Source: Paenibacillus alkalitolerans
GTDB lineage: Bacteria; Bacillota; Bacilli; Paenibacillales; YIM-B00363
NCBI RefSeq assembly: GCF_016482785.1
Contig: NZ_JAEMXM010000033.1
Coordinates: forward strand, 1 to 59,448
Length of the DNA: 59,448 nucleotides
Direction: 5' to 3'
Shown here: one piece after another, positions 33,411 to 43,527 of the stretch
Layout: each line of letters opens with the position of its first letter
How positions within the stretch are numbered: the stretch's first letter is position 1
Position numbers and translations under genes: made by a program
The notes under the pieces: model-generated
Database searches by the model: none
What the model was told of the DNA's origin: nothing
Seen by the model: the letters and a program-made list of their open reading frames with translations, nothing else

Positions 33411-33689
33411 ATGCTTTGGGTTTATATAGGAGTTTCAGTGTTAGTAATCTTTCTTATTTGGGTTATGGTTAAGAAAAATAGTGTGAAGGAAGTTGGCGGC
33501 GCAAATAACGTTATAGAGCTGAATAAAAAACTCAATAAAAAACAAAAAACAGCAAAAGGGCAAGTTTGCTCCTTTTGCCGAAATAAAACGGATCGACTCG
33601 CTTTTTATTCTGATGAACAAGGTAAAGTTCTAGGTCTCTGTAATTCATGCAAGCTGCTGGCGGAAAATAGGGGCTTACTGCGCTTATAG
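33411..33689 (+). CDS. membrane-anchored zinc-ribbon protein, 92 aa
   Basis: ATG 33411 follows GAGGA by 6 nt. An N-terminal helix (VYIGVSVLVIFLIWVMV) precedes a basic linker and two CxxC pairs (CSFC...CNSC) 21 residues apart, a small zinc ribbon. No named family recognised. Its AT-rich composition resembles the adjacent polysaccharide region. It converges with galU and no terminator is seen between them. Confidence 0.68.
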   Translation: MLWVYIGVSVLVIFLIWVMVKKNSVKEVGGANNVIELNKKLNKKQKTAKGQVCSFCRNKTDRLAFYSDEQGKVLGLCNSCKLLAENRGLLRL

Positions 33690-33736
33690 CTCTCTTACCG
33701 ATCCGCAATACAGCTGAATTTTTCTCGCGTTCAACT

Positions 33737-34627
33737 TTATAAATTTTTCGCCAACAATCGCTGCTCAACCAATTTTGCTATATATTCTTCAACCTGATCT
33801 TTCAATTCCGGTCTCTGTAAAGCAAAATCAATGGTTGCTTTGATGAAACCGAACTTATCCCCGACATCGTAACGAGTACCTGCAAAAGTATACGCAAACA
33901 CCTGTTGAATTTGATTTAGCTTATTTATTGCGTCCGTTAACTGAATTTCGCCGCCTGCTCCCGGCTCTTGAGCTTCTAAGATTTCAAATATTTCAGGCGT
34001 AAGGATATATCGCCCCATAATGGCAATATTGGAGGGGGCTTTATGTACAGCGGGCTTTTCCACTAACGAACCGACTTGATACAACCCTTCCCCGATGACT
34101 GCAGTCGGAGCAACGATCCCGTATTTAGAAACTTCAGCAGGTGATACCTCTTGGACTCCAAGAACCGCACCATGGTTGATCTCATACTGAGATATTAGCT
34201 GCTTTAAGCAAGGTTCCTCAGACACAACAATATCATCACCAAGAAGTACTGCAAAAGGTTGATCACCGATAAACTTTCTCGCGCACCAGATGGCGTGTCC
34301 TAATCCTTTAGGCTCTTTCTGTCTGATATAGTGGATGTCCGCCAGATCTGAAATCGCTCTGATCTCGTCGACAACTTCCTTCTTTTCTTTTTTCAACAAA
34401 GCCTCTTCAAGCTCCACCGAGTAGTCAAAATGATCCTCAATCGCCCGCTTGCCCCGCCCTGTTACGATTAGAATATCTTCGATCCCGGATTGAATTGCTT
34501 CTTCAACGATGTATTGGATCGTTGGTTTATCAACAAGCGGCAACATTTCTTTAGGTTGCGCTTTCGTAGCGGGAAGAAATCTGGTACCCAGTCCGGCGGC
34601 GGGAATGATTGCTTTTTTGATTTTCAC
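33737..34627 (-). CDS. galU: UTP-glucose-1-phosphate uridylyltransferase
   Basis: 296 aa, starting GTG with GGAGGG 7 nt upstream. The N-terminal motif [20 protein letters not shown] and [20 protein letters not shown] are diagnostic. It makes UDP-glucose, the precursor for the UDP-glucose dehydrogenase also in this cluster. Last gene of the long leftward operon. Confidence 0.97.
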   Translation of the reverse strand: MKIKKAIIPAAGLGTRFLPATKAQPKEMLPLVDKPTIQYIVEEAIQSGIEDILIVTGRGKRAIEDHFDYSVELEEALLKKEKKEVVDEIRAISDLADIHYIRQKEPKGLGHAIWCARKFIGDQPFAVLLGDDIVVSEEPCLKQLISQYEINHGAVLGVQEVSPAEVSKYGIVAPTAVIGEGLYQVGSLVEKPAVHKAPSNIAIMGRYILTPEIFEILEAQEPGAGGEIQLTDAINKLNQIQQVFAYTFAGTRYDVGDKFGFIKATIDFALQRPELKDQVEEYIAKLVEQRLLAKNL

Positions 34628-34642
34628 AACTTGCCCTCCAGA

Positions 34643-36049
34643 TTAATATGCATTTCTATTAATTAACCCATTAATGATAGTTCTTAGAATAATCTTAATA
34701 TCGAAGAAAAAAGTCCAATTTTCAATGTAGAAGATATCGTGTTTAATGCGTTCTTTTATCGATGTATCGCCTCGATATCCATTTGACTGCGCCCAACCGG
34801 TAATCCCAGGGCGAATATGGTGCTTTACCATGTATTTCGGGATTTCTTCTTTAAACTGTTCCACAAAATACGGCCGTTCCGGTCTTGGGCCTACCACACT
34901 CATATGTCCCAACAATACGTTAAAAAACTGCGGAAGTTCATCCAGACTGGTCCTTCTTAGGAAGGCGCCAAACTTTGTTCGCCTGGGATCGTTTTCTACA
35001 GTCCATTCCGTGTCTGATTGTTCATTGGTTTGAAGGAGCATACTTCTGAACTTGTACATATTAAACCGTCTTCGATTTAGTCCGACTCGCTCCTGTTTAA
35101 AGATGACCGGACCAGGGGAAGTTAGTTTAATACCAATTGCGATAAGTAACAACAAAGGAAGAGTAATGACAATGCAAACTAATGAGAAAATAATATCGAA
35201 CGATCTTTTAATAATTCGATTTCTCAACTCATCCAATGGAATATCGCGTACGTTAATCAACGGAATACCGGCAAAATTATCGAAATACGGACGAGCCGGT
35301 AAATAATCGAAATAATCCGGGATTATTAGTGTTTTTACTCCCGCTTTTTCACATACTGCGATTATCGTCCCGAATTTTTCATGTGCATTAAGGGGTAAAG
35401 CAATTATCACTTCATCGATTAGTGTATCATTTAAAACAGACTCCAATCGATCGATACCGCCGATGATCGGTTTATAATCGCTGTACTGCGATGGATGTTC
35501 ATTATGAAAATCGTCTAAAAATCCTATAACTTCATACCCTAACTCTGGGTAATGAAGCAAATTCTCATAAAACCGCCGACCTAATGTACCTGCACCAAGA
35601 ATAAGGACGAATTGTCTATTGTATCCTTGTTCCCGTATATTCTTAAGTCCTTCTTTAACAACTAACCGATAGCTTGTTATGAAAAACATATTCCCGATCA
35701 AAAATAAAGCAAGGAACTCACGGGAAATATCTACAATCTTAAGCATGAAGAAAATGCTGAGCAATCCAAGCAAACTAATCAGATGAACTTGAATAATTCG
35801 AATTAGATCGTAAGAAAATCTCTTCCTGCGTTTCGGAGTATAAAAGCCGACGGTAAACCCTGTTACAACAGCAATGCCACCGTAAATAAGGCTCCATAGG
35901 AAGTAACTTTGTAAGGGCAGGGGATTTTCATACTCCAACCAGCCGCTTTCAAATTTGACCCACCAAGCAAGAAAAAAAACAATTTGTACGGTAATAAAAT
36001 CCGTTAAAGCATACATTTGCGTTAAAAATCCGGAACTTCTTCGAATCAT
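34643..36049 (-). CDS. undecaprenyl-phosphate sugar phosphotransferase (WsaP/WcaJ-type initiator)
   Basis: 468 aa, polytopic: four N-terminal helices, a Rossmann-like cytosolic segment (FVLILGAGTLGRRFYENLL), another helix and the catalytic bac_transf domain (IIKRSFDIIFSLVCIV, FKQERVGLNRRRFNMYKFRSM, TSLDELPQFFNVLLG, SVVGPRPERPYF). It transfers a sugar-1-phosphate, usually glucose or galactose, to the lipid carrier to start a glycan. Homologues (WsaP/WsfP) prime S-layer glycans in Geobacillus and Paenibacillus. Confidence 0.94.
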   Translation of the reverse strand: MIRRSSGFLTQMYALTDFITVQIVFFLAWWVKFESGWLEYENPLPLQSYFLWSLIYGGIAVVTGFTVGFYTPKRRKRFSYDLIRIIQVHLISLLGLLSIFFMLKIVDISREFLALFLIGNMFFITSYRLVVKEGLKNIREQGYNRQFVLILGAGTLGRRFYENLLHYPELGYEVIGFLDDFHNEHPSQYSDYKPIIGGIDRLESVLNDTLIDEVIIALPLNAHEKFGTIIAVCEKAGVKTLIIPDYFDYLPARPYFDNFAGIPLINVRDIPLDELRNRIIKRSFDIIFSLVCIVITLPLLLLIAIGIKLTSPGPVIFKQERVGLNRRRFNMYKFRSMLLQTNEQSDTEWTVENDPRRTKFGAFLRRTSLDELPQFFNVLLGHMSVVGPRPERPYFVEQFKEEIPKYMVKHHIRPGITGWAQSNGYRGDTSIKERIKHDIFYIENWTFFFDIKIILRTIINGLINRNAY

Positions 36050-36088
36050 TCGATTCCACCACTCAATTATTCTTTCTAGGTACTCCCA

Positions 36089-36955
36089 TTATATTATATT
36101 TTTCATGATATTTTTCATTAATGAAATCAAAAATTTTGTGGATATTCCTGCATAAACCAGAAAATTTACCACAATTGAATGTTTGCGTGAATAATGTTTT
36201 CTATGAAAAAGTACCATAGCTCTATGGAACTCGTAAATAATTTTCAATGGTTTCCGCCTGCTGCTAGCGCCTTTGTAATGAATTACTGTTGTCTTAGGAT
36301 AGTATACAACTTTCCAGCCGGCTTCTTTGATCCGATAACACCAATCGATATCTTCACCGTACATAAAGAAGTTTTCATCAAGTCCACCGATTTGCTGAAT
36401 GACTTCTCTTCTTACGATCATAAACGCCCCAACCAGGCAGTCTACCTCATGCACTTCATTGGGATTAAGATGTGAGAGCTTGTATTGATTATATTTTGGC
36501 TCATTTGGAAAACGCCGCGAGAAGCCAAAAGCATAGTAAAACGAAGCAAGCGGCGTCGGGAAACCGCGTTTACATGCTTCGTCGAGCGTACCGTCCGGTA
36601 AAACCAGTTTGCAGCCGCTTGTTCCGACATCCGGATTTCGATCCATGAAGTCGATCATCGCACTTAGTGTAGATGGTTCAACAACGGTATCCGAATTAAG
36701 TAGGAGTACATAACGGCCTGTTGCACGTTGTATTCCTTGATTGTTTGCTTTTGAGAAGCCGACGTTCTCCGTGTTCACGATGATGTTCACTGAAGGGAAT
36801 TGCGATCGAACAGCATTAACAGAGCCATCGGATGACCCATTGTCTACTAAAACAATTTCATATTTATATGATGTCTCGGATTGAAGTAAGGAAGATATAC
36901 AATCCAAAGTTAATTGTCTAGTGTTGTAGTTGACAATAATAATAGATAAGTCCAT
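36089..36955 (-). CDS. GT2 glycosyltransferase (rhamnosyltransferase-like)
   Basis: 288 aa; GGGAG 7 nt before ATG. GT-A fold with SIIIVNYNTRQLTLDCISSL, nucleotide-binding VDNGSSDGSV, metal-binding LLLNSDTVVEPSTL and the EDIDWCYRIKEAGW segment typical of rhamnosyltransferase-like GT2 enzymes. Probably adds a sugar to the lipid-linked glycan at the cytosolic face. Acceptor and donor unknown. Confidence 0.93.
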   Translation of the reverse strand: MDLSIIIVNYNTRQLTLDCISSLLQSETSYKYEIVLVDNGSSDGSVNAVRSQFPSVNIIVNTENVGFSKANNQGIQRATGRYVLLLNSDTVVEPSTLSAMIDFMDRNPDVGTSGCKLVLPDGTLDEACKRGFPTPLASFYYAFGFSRRFPNEPKYNQYKLSHLNPNEVHEVDCLVGAFMIVRREVIQQIGGLDENFFMYGEDIDWCYRIKEAGWKVVYYPKTTVIHYKGASSRRKPLKIIYEFHRAMVLFHRKHYSRKHSIVVNFLVYAGISTKFLISLMKNIMKNII

Positions 36956-36970
36956 GAAAAGACTCCCAAA

Positions 36971-37915
36971 TTATACGAAGAATTTATATATATCTTTATA
37001 ATTGACTTTGCGCTGTTGTTGAATCCACATTCTCTTTGAAAGCAATTCGGATATTTTTTTAAAAAAATCGCCCCAAGCAACAAGAAGTTTCGGATCTTTA
37101 AGCAAAGCATACCCCAGGCTGGCAATTTCATAAGGTAAAACATATGGCAGATGAATCAATAAATGTCCCCAACTGTCATTCTTCAATATCATCTTATACC
37201 GATTGACATATGATAGTCTTCTGACAAATAGTGGCCTGCTAAAGCGTGTCCCCTCTTTCCAACCTCTCTCATGGAAGGCAAGGGCATCGGACAAATAATA
37301 TGCTTTCCACCCTAACAACTGCGCACGCCAAGAAACATCAACGTCTTCTTTGTAGGCAAAGAAATCTTCGTCAAAGAATTGACCGTTCCAACTTATTTCT
37401 TTAACCATAGCTCTTCTATAGAGTGCGGCCGCCCCCGACACACCGAATACTTCTGCACTTTCTTGATAAAGCGTTGGATGTTTGCCCGCTCCACGATCGA
37501 ACACTCTACGGTTTTTATGTACAGTAATACCGACGCTATCGACTTCTTCATTTAGGCCTTTCCTTAACAGCAGTCCAGTGGCGGTCCCGAACATAGGGTT
37601 ACTTTGCATGAATTGTATCAAATGCAAAAGATAATCCGGATGCAGCGTAACATCCGGATTTAAAACTAGTAGGTAATCTGAATCAGTCATTCTAATGGCC
37701 TGATTGTGAGCGCCTGCAAATCCATTATTTGTGTCATTAAGCACGATTCGGATGTTGCTATAATACGTGAGTTTCTCTCGGGTTCCGTCCGTCGATGCGT
37801 TATCCACGACAACTATCTCAGTCGGGACAAATGATTGCGACAGTACCGATTCTATGCATCCTTTAATATCCATCGCGCTGTTATAAGTAACTATGTGGAC
37901 GCTCACTGTAGGCAT
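36971..37915 (-). CDS. GT2 glycosyltransferase (rhamnosyltransferase-like)
   Basis: 314 aa with VSVHIVTYNSAMDIKGCIES, VVDNASTDGTREKL, LVLNPDVTLHPDYLL and FAYKEDVDVSWRAQLLGWK. It overlaps the rfbD stop by 1 nt (TAATG), so it is made together with the dTDP-rhamnose enzymes; dTDP-rhamnose is the likely donor (inference). Confidence 0.93.
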   Translation of the reverse strand: MPTVSVHIVTYNSAMDIKGCIESVLSQSFVPTEIVVVDNASTDGTREKLTYYSNIRIVLNDTNNGFAGAHNQAIRMTDSDYLLVLNPDVTLHPDYLLHLIQFMQSNPMFGTATGLLLRKGLNEEVDSVGITVHKNRRVFDRGAGKHPTLYQESAEVFGVSGAAALYRRAMVKEISWNGQFFDEDFFAYKEDVDVSWRAQLLGWKAYYLSDALAFHERGWKEGTRFSRPLFVRRLSYVNRYKMILKNDSWGHLLIHLPYVLPYEIASLGYALLKDPKLLVAWGDFFKKISELLSKRMWIQQQRKVNYKDIYKFFV

Positions 37916-38763
37916 TACTCGATCTCTCCGATTTCACGCAAAAATCGCTTAAGCGCATCTTGCCATGGAGGCAAATCTTTAAATCCGTTAGTTCGTATTG
38001 CCATATGGTCCATAACAGAATACGCCGGCCTTGGTGCAGGCCGTGGAAACTCCTCAGTTTTGCAAGGATTTAAATCCACGGTTACACGAGCCTGTGTGAA
38101 AATTTCCTTTGCAAAGTCAAACCATGAACAAATATCACTATTGGATGCATGATAAATACCATATTTCTCGGTAAATACAAGTTCACTTAGGAAAGCCGCC
38201 AAATCAACCGTATACGTCGGCGAACCGATTTGATCATTAACAACCTTTAGCGAACCTTTTTCCCTGCCAAACTTCAACATTGTCTTAACGAAATTTTGCC
38301 CATGCTTACCGAATACCCAGGACGTCCGCACAATAAAGTATTTTGTGGAGAGGCTTTGAACTAGTTGTTCGCCTGCCCATTTAGATCGACCATATACGCC
38401 TTGTGGGTTTGTCGAGTCATATTCCTTATACGGAGATGTTCCCTTACCATCAAACACATAATCAGTGCTAATGTAGCAGATCTTAGCTCCGACATTCTCA
38501 GCAGCCACCGTTACATTCCTTGTACCTATAGCATTCACTTGGTATGCCTTATCGGTTTCCGTTTCCGCAAGGTCGACTGCCGTATATGCCGCACAATGAA
38601 TGATAATGTCTGGCTTTACTGCGCTAATCTTTTCATTCACTTGTTCTGTGTTTGCAATATCAAGTTCATCGCGGCCAAAAGCAAAAACAGTACAGGTTGG
38701 AGAAAATGCGTTAACGACGTCACGGCCCAACTGGCCATGACTTCCTGTTATTAATACCTTCAT
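37915..38763 (-). CDS. rfbD: dTDP-4-dehydrorhamnose reductase
   Basis: 282 aa: Rossmann start VLITGSHGQLGRDVVNAF, catalytic YxxxK in VYGRSKWAGEQLV, CYISTDYVFDGKG. Final step to dTDP-L-rhamnose. Overlaps rfbB by ATGA and the next glycosyltransferase by TAATG. Confidence 0.96.
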   Translation of the reverse strand: MKVLITGSHGQLGRDVVNAFSPTCTVFAFGRDELDIANTEQVNEKISAVKPDIIIHCAAYTAVDLAETETDKAYQVNAIGTRNVTVAAENVGAKICYISTDYVFDGKGTSPYKEYDSTNPQGVYGRSKWAGEQLVQSLSTKYFIVRTSWVFGKHGQNFVKTMLKFGREKGSLKVVNDQIGSPTYTVDLAAFLSELVFTEKYGIYHASNSDICSWFDFAKEIFTQARVTVDLNPCKTEEFPRPAPRPAYSVMDHMAIRTNGFKDLPPWQDALKRFLREIGEIE

Positions 38764-39785
38764 TGTACAGCACCTAATCTGTTGCCGTACTGTTTTTCAT
38801 AGTATGCCAAATATTCGCCTGATTTAATTCGTTTCCACCAGGTTTCGTTATTAAGATACCATTGGATGGTCTTATCAATTCCGGATTCGAAATCATATGC
38901 CGGTTGCCAGCCGAGTTCCGTTCGAATTTTTGTAGCGTCGATTCCGTATCTTCGATCGTGTCCCGGACGGTCTTGAACATATTTAATTAAGCCTTCGGAT
39001 TTGTTCAGCTCTTTCAGGATACGCTTCACAATATCAATGTTGGTACGCTCGTTGTTGCCACCTACGTTGTAAACTTCACCGTTTACGCCTTTGTGAAGAA
39101 CTAAGTCGATTGCACTGCAATGATCCTCTACATACAACCAGTCACGGATATTCAACCCATCTCCGTACACCGGAAGCGGTTGATCGTTCAGAGCATTCGT
39201 AATCATAAGCGGAATAAGCTTTTCCGGGAAGTGATATGGACCGTAATTATTAGAGCAACGCGTTATGTTAACCGGTAAACCATAAGTTTCGTGGTACGCA
39301 CGAACCATCAAGTCGCCGCCGGCTTTACTTGCCGAGTAAGGACTGTTTGGTGTCAACGGTGTAGTTTCGGAAAACAACCCAGATTCACCTAATGTTCCGT
39401 AAACCTCATCGGTCGAGATTTGGATATACTTTTGAACGCCGTATTTCCTTGCTGCATCCAAGAGTACTTGAGTGCCGAGCACGTTAGTTTTCACAAAGAT
39501 CTCCGGTTCCGTAATGCTGCGATCCACATGAGACTCGGCTGCAAAATTAATGACAGCACCGATTTTTTCTTCTTGAAAAATCGTATCGATCAATTGAGCA
39601 TCAGCAATGTCGCCTTTAACAAAACGATAATTTGATTCTTGCTGTACTTCGGAAAGGTTTTCTAGGTTACCGGCATAAGTAAGTGCGTCTAGGTTAATAA
39701 TCCGGTAGCTTGGTTGTTGTTTCAGCATATAAAGCACAAAATTGCTTCCGATAAAGCCTGCTCCACCTGTAACTAAGATTCTCAC
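38760..39785 (-). CDS. rfbB: dTDP-glucose 4,6-dehydratase
   Basis: 341 aa: ILVTGGAGFIGSNFVLYML, DEVYG with the Thr-Asp-Glu catalytic region (QISTDEVYGTLG), and YSASKAGGDLMV with the catalytic Tyr/Lys. It dehydrates dTDP-glucose to the 4-keto-6-deoxy sugar. The start is GTG behind GGGAG. Confidence 0.97.
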   Translation of the reverse strand: MRILVTGGAGFIGSNFVLYMLKQQPSYRIINLDALTYAGNLENLSEVQQESNYRFVKGDIADAQLIDTIFQEEKIGAVINFAAESHVDRSITEPEIFVKTNVLGTQVLLDAARKYGVQKYIQISTDEVYGTLGESGLFSETTPLTPNSPYSASKAGGDLMVRAYHETYGLPVNITRCSNNYGPYHFPEKLIPLMITNALNDQPLPVYGDGLNIRDWLYVEDHCSAIDLVLHKGVNGEVYNVGGNNERTNIDIVKRILKELNKSEGLIKYVQDRPGHDRRYGIDATKIRTELGWQPAYDFESGIDKTIQWYLNNETWWKRIKSGEYLAYYEKQYGNRLGAVQ

Positions 39786-39803
39786 AAGATGTACTCCCTT
39801 TTT

Positions 39804-40349
39804 CTAAAAATTAATTTCTGCATCTTTTAATCTTGGATGCTTCTGATCTTTGTCGGAAAGTATTGGAGATGTGCTAGGCCAGTCAATTCCTAAATCGGGG
39901 TCGTCCCATGCAATACCGCGATCATGCTCCGGTGAATAGTACTCGTCCACTTTGTAGAAGACTTGGGTATTCGGCATAATCGTACAAAAGCCGTGTGCGA
40001 ATCCTTTCGGTACCAGCAGTTGGCGTTTGTTCCATTCACTTAAGATTACACCAATCCATTGACCGAATGTAGGTGAGTCTTTGCGAATATCCACCACAAC
40101 ATCGTAGATGGCACCTGTCAGTGTTCTCACTAACTTTGTCTGTGCTTTTGGGTTCAACTGGTAATGCAACCCTCGGAGCACTCCGACTTCTTTCGATAAA
40201 GATTGATTATCTTGAACAAATTGATATAAGATGTCGGCTTTTTCGAGACTTTCTCGGTTATAGCTTTCCATGAAGAAACCGCGAGAATCCTCAAATACTT
40301 TTGGTTCCAAAATTTTCACACCGTATAATTTTGTTTCAATAATTCTCAT
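39804..40349 (-). CDS. rfbC: dTDP-4-dehydrorhamnose 3,5-epimerase
   Basis: 181 aa cupin enzyme with FEDSRGFFMESYNRE, catalytic-His region GVLRGLHYQLNPKAQTKLVR and VPKGFAHGFCTI. Third step of dTDP-rhamnose synthesis, between rfbA and rfbB. AAAGAGG precedes the ATG. Confidence 0.97.
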   Translation of the reverse strand: MRIIETKLYGVKILEPKVFEDSRGFFMESYNRESLEKADILYQFVQDNQSLSKEVGVLRGLHYQLNPKAQTKLVRTLTGAIYDVVVDIRKDSPTFGQWIGVILSEWNKRQLLVPKGFAHGFCTIMPNTQVFYKVDEYYSPEHDRGIAWDDPDLGIDWPSTSPILSDKDQKHPRLKDAEINF

Positions 40350-40367
40350 AATTTGAGTCCTCTTTAT

Positions 40368-41111
40368 TTAGAGTTTTAATTTCCCGAATTCTTGCCCGAA
40401 TACTAAATCTTTAGCGTACTCATTTGCTCGAATGTACGAAGCATGGGTACCCGCATCTGTCCACCATCCTTGGAGAACGTCGTAAGTCAATTCGTTCGAT
40501 TCGATGTAAGCGTTGTTTACATCCGTAATTTCTAATTCTCCGCGTGTAGATGGTCTTAAAGTTCTCACGATATCAAACACACGGCTGTCATACATATATA
40601 TACCGGTTACAGCGTAGTTGCTTTTCGGTTGTTTAGGTTTTTCTTCAATTGAAACTATATTTTCACCGTTAAGTTCCGGTACACCATAACGTTGCGGGTC
40701 ATGAACCTCTTGAATCAGAATTTTGGCCCCGCGTTGTTGCTTCCTAAAGTTATAGACGTAAGGGGCTATACTGTCGGAAAACACATTATCTCCAAGGATA
40801 ACAACCATCTGATCACCGTTAACAAAGTTTTCTGCTAGACCAAGCGCTTGTGCGATTCCACCGGCTTCATCTTGAACTTTATAAGTGAATGTAACTCCCA
40901 TATCGCTTCCGCTTCCAAGCAGATTAACGACATCGCCCATATGGTCTTTACCCGTAACAACGAGAATGTCATGAATATCCGCTTCTTTTAGTTTGTGGAC
41001 TGCGTGGAAAATCATTGGATACTTCCCAACTGGGAGCAAATGTTTATTAGTTACCTTAGTAAGTGGATAAAGTCGAGATCCAGTACCCCCTGCAAGAATA
41101 ATTCCTTTCAA
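40368..41111 (-). CDS. rfbA: glucose-1-phosphate thymidylyltransferase, short type
   Basis: 247 aa with LAGGTGSRLYPLTKVTNKHL, VILGDNVFSDSI and GWWTDAGTHASY. It is the shorter Gram-positive form of RmlA, starting TTG behind GGGGG. It makes dTDP-glucose. First of the four rml genes in order A-C-B-D. Confidence 0.95.
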   Translation of the reverse strand: MKGIILAGGTGSRLYPLTKVTNKHLLPVGKYPMIFHAVHKLKEADIHDILVVTGKDHMGDVVNLLGSGSDMGVTFTYKVQDEAGGIAQALGLAENFVNGDQMVVILGDNVFSDSIAPYVYNFRKQQRGAKILIQEVHDPQRYGVPELNGENIVSIEEKPKQPKSNYAVTGIYMYDSRVFDIVRTLRPSTRGELEITDVNNAYIESNELTYDVLQGWWTDAGTHASYIRANEYAKDLVFGQEFGKLKL

Positions 41112-41145
41112 GTTAATACCCCCTATAAATAAAAGATTGACTGAG

Positions 41146-42178
41146 TTATGTTTTTCTAAGGATTTTGTGTTTCAAAACCTTGTGTAAATAGAAATCGAAT
41201 TCCCCATATTTCCAACCAACTGCTAAAGCAACCAGCAACGCAATAATTGCAATATGAGTACCTAGTTGGATATTTAAATAATTTTTGGCGTAACTGAAAA
41301 TTATTGTAATAACAGCAACATGCGTAAGATATAAGGCATACGAATAATCACCAAATTTGATCAACTTCTCTCTGACAAATATCAACTTAGTTTGTTGTTT
41401 TTGAGACAAGCTTAGAATTCTTTCATACAGCGTCAGTCCTACAATTAACAGAGCAGAACGGGCACCAACTATGGATGATATTGGACAAGATCTTGTTAGA
41501 GTTAAGAAAAAAATAAACTGTATATGTGATTAATGCAAGACTTAACGTAAGATACGCGATACTTCTATTATTCGGTAACTTTTTGTAAGTAAAATATGCT
41601 AAACAACCAAAAATTAATAAAATGTTAAAATTTGAGAAAAAGATATTATCAAAAGTTGGCTTCATTAATGTCGGAACTTCATATTTAATACCCAAATAGA
41701 TGAAGAACAACCAAACAATTAGTAACGGAAAAAAATATTATTTTGTATATTTAAAACTAAAGATACTGCATACCAAGTAAAAAAACACTTCATAAATTAG
41801 AGACCACTCTATACTTATCGGATATTTGATCTCTCCACTAGGTAATAATAATAAAGCCATCAATAACTTTTGGTTTTCAACAGAACCAAATATCAGAACT
41901 TTTAGGAACAGAACAATTACTACAGCAAGTAGAAAAAGTGGATATATTCTCAATACTCTTCTATCTAAGAAACGCTCGCTGTTTTCAGAAAGAAGATGCC
42001 CATAATAAAACCAGAAATGACAAAAAACAAATAAACCCCGTAAGAAAAATTCACACCAAAAAGTCCAAAAAAATCACTCTTTACGCTACCCATCATTTGT
42101 AAATAAACATTGGTATGGTATAAAACGACAACCTAAAGCAGCAAATCCTCTTAATATTTGGATATTATTGAAATACAC
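41146..42178 (-). pseudogene. decayed acyltransferase-3 family membrane protein
   Basis: Joining frames recovers a typical OafA-like acyltransferase: FNNIQILRGFAALG at the start (GTG 42178), LYHTNVYLQMMGSV, FGVNFSYGVYLFFVISGFIM, RRVLRIYPLFLLAVVIV, ISIEWSLIYEVFFYLV, and FGDYSYALYLTHVAV near the end. At least four lesions break it: a shift near 42125-42135, a shift near 42000, an in-frame TAA at 41738, and a shift near 41425-41450. The glycan was probably once O-acetylated. It lies inside the cluster and does not disturb flanking genes. Confidence 0.88.
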
Positions 42179-43510
42179 TTAATTACCCCCAGTTGACTTG
42201 CTTCCAACTGCGGTGTATAAAAAATCATCTATTAATCCCGTTTGATTTTTCAAGAAGTTTCTACCGTCCAAAAAAAGAGGAAGTTCGACTTCATTACGGA
42301 TTCCTGCCCAATTTAATTGATTATATTCCGGCCAGTCCGTTACCAGTAGGACAGCATGGCTGTTCTTAAGTGCCATTTCCGGTTTTTCATGAAAATGTAC
42401 ATCTTTTGCTTCTAGCGGATAAATTTTTTTAAAATTATCTATTCCAATGGGATCCGTTGCAGAAACAATAGCGCCCTCAGCCTTTAAAGCAGCTATCAGC
42501 CCTGCTGCCGGAGTTTCCCTTACATCATCTGTGTTAGGCTTAAACGTAAGTCCCAATACAGCTATCTTTTTGCCTTGAAGCACCCATAACATTTCTTTCA
42601 GACGAGCGATAACACGTTGAGGACGACTCTGGTTAATTTTAATAACTTCCTCAAGCAAGCTAAAATTCAGGTTATGCAATTGACCCACGTGTACAAAGGC
42701 CCGCAGATCTTTCGGGAAGCAAGAACCACCGAAGCCAATACCCGCTCTTAAAAATTCTTTACCGATTCGCTTATCGTACCCCATACCTTCTGCTACTTGG
42801 GAAATGTCTCCTCCAACGGATTCACATAGATCAGCAACCATATTAATAAAAGAAATCTTAGTCGCCAAAAAGGAGTTTGCTGCATATTTAATTATTTCTG
42901 CTGTATTTGAATCGGTCACAATTTTGGGACAGTCAAACTGTTGGTAGATATATGTTAACAATTCTCTAGCTCTTTCACTAGAACATCCAAGTACGATACG
43001 ATCAGGTTCCATGAAGTCTTTCACTGCGGCGCCCTCACGCAAAAATTCCGGATTAGAAGCAATATCTATCAAACTTTCATGGCCTCTGGCATACATCGAT
43101 GCTATTTTCCTAAGCCATGCAGATGTTCCAACCGGCACAGTACTTTTCACAACAACAAGTCGGTATTGTCCAAGTTGTACAGTCTGCTCAACAATTTCCT
43201 TCATAGCCGATTCAATTTGAGACATATCTGCACTGCCATCCGGTCTGGATGGCGTACCAACGCAAAGAAAGATGGCTTCGCTGTTTTCTACAACAAACTT
43301 CCCTTCGTCGGTAAACTGAATTCGACCAAGTTCGATATTCTTATTTAGCAATTCAGTTAGTCCGGCTTCGTAGATGGTGTTGATTCCAGCCCTTAATTTA
43401 TCCAATTTCGCTTTGTTTTTCTCAACCACCCATAGATCAAATCCTAAATCTGCAAGACATACTGCCGTAACCAGGCCAACATATCCGGCGCCAAACACTC
43501 CTATTTTCAA
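42179..43510 (-). CDS. ugd: UDP-glucose 6-dehydrogenase
   Basis: 443 aa: KIGVFGAGYVGLVTAVCLA (NAD site), VVVKSTVPVGTS, SNPEFLREGAAVKDF, catalytic Cys in AGIGFGGSCFPKDLRAF and LGLTFKPNTDDVRETPA. It oxidises UDP-glucose to UDP-glucuronate, so the glycan probably contains a uronic acid. TTG start behind AGGAGG (7 nt). Confidence 0.95.
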   Translation of the reverse strand: MKIGVFGAGYVGLVTAVCLADLGFDLWVVEKNKAKLDKLRAGINTIYEAGLTELLNKNIELGRIQFTDEGKFVVENSEAIFLCVGTPSRPDGSADMSQIESAMKEIVEQTVQLGQYRLVVVKSTVPVGTSAWLRKIASMYARGHESLIDIASNPEFLREGAAVKDFMEPDRIVLGCSSERARELLTYIYQQFDCPKIVTDSNTAEIIKYAANSFLATKISFINMVADLCESVGGDISQVAEGMGYDKRIGKEFLRAGIGFGGSCFPKDLRAFVHVGQLHNLNFSLLEEVIKINQSRPQRVIARLKEMLWVLQGKKIAVLGLTFKPNTDDVRETPAAGLIAALKAEGAIVSATDPIGIDNFKKIYPLEAKDVHFHEKPEMALKNSHAVLLVTDWPEYNQLNWAGIRNEVELPLFLDGRNFLKNQTGLIDDFLYTAVGSKSTGGN

Positions 43511-43527
43511 CAGAAACCCTCCTGAAA

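Noticed and set aside
34643-36049. Wzx/Wzy-dependent polysaccharide pathway
   Set aside because: No Wzx flippase is present, while a Wzm/Wzt ABC exporter is; the ligase-type protein then fits transfer to protein better than polymerisation.
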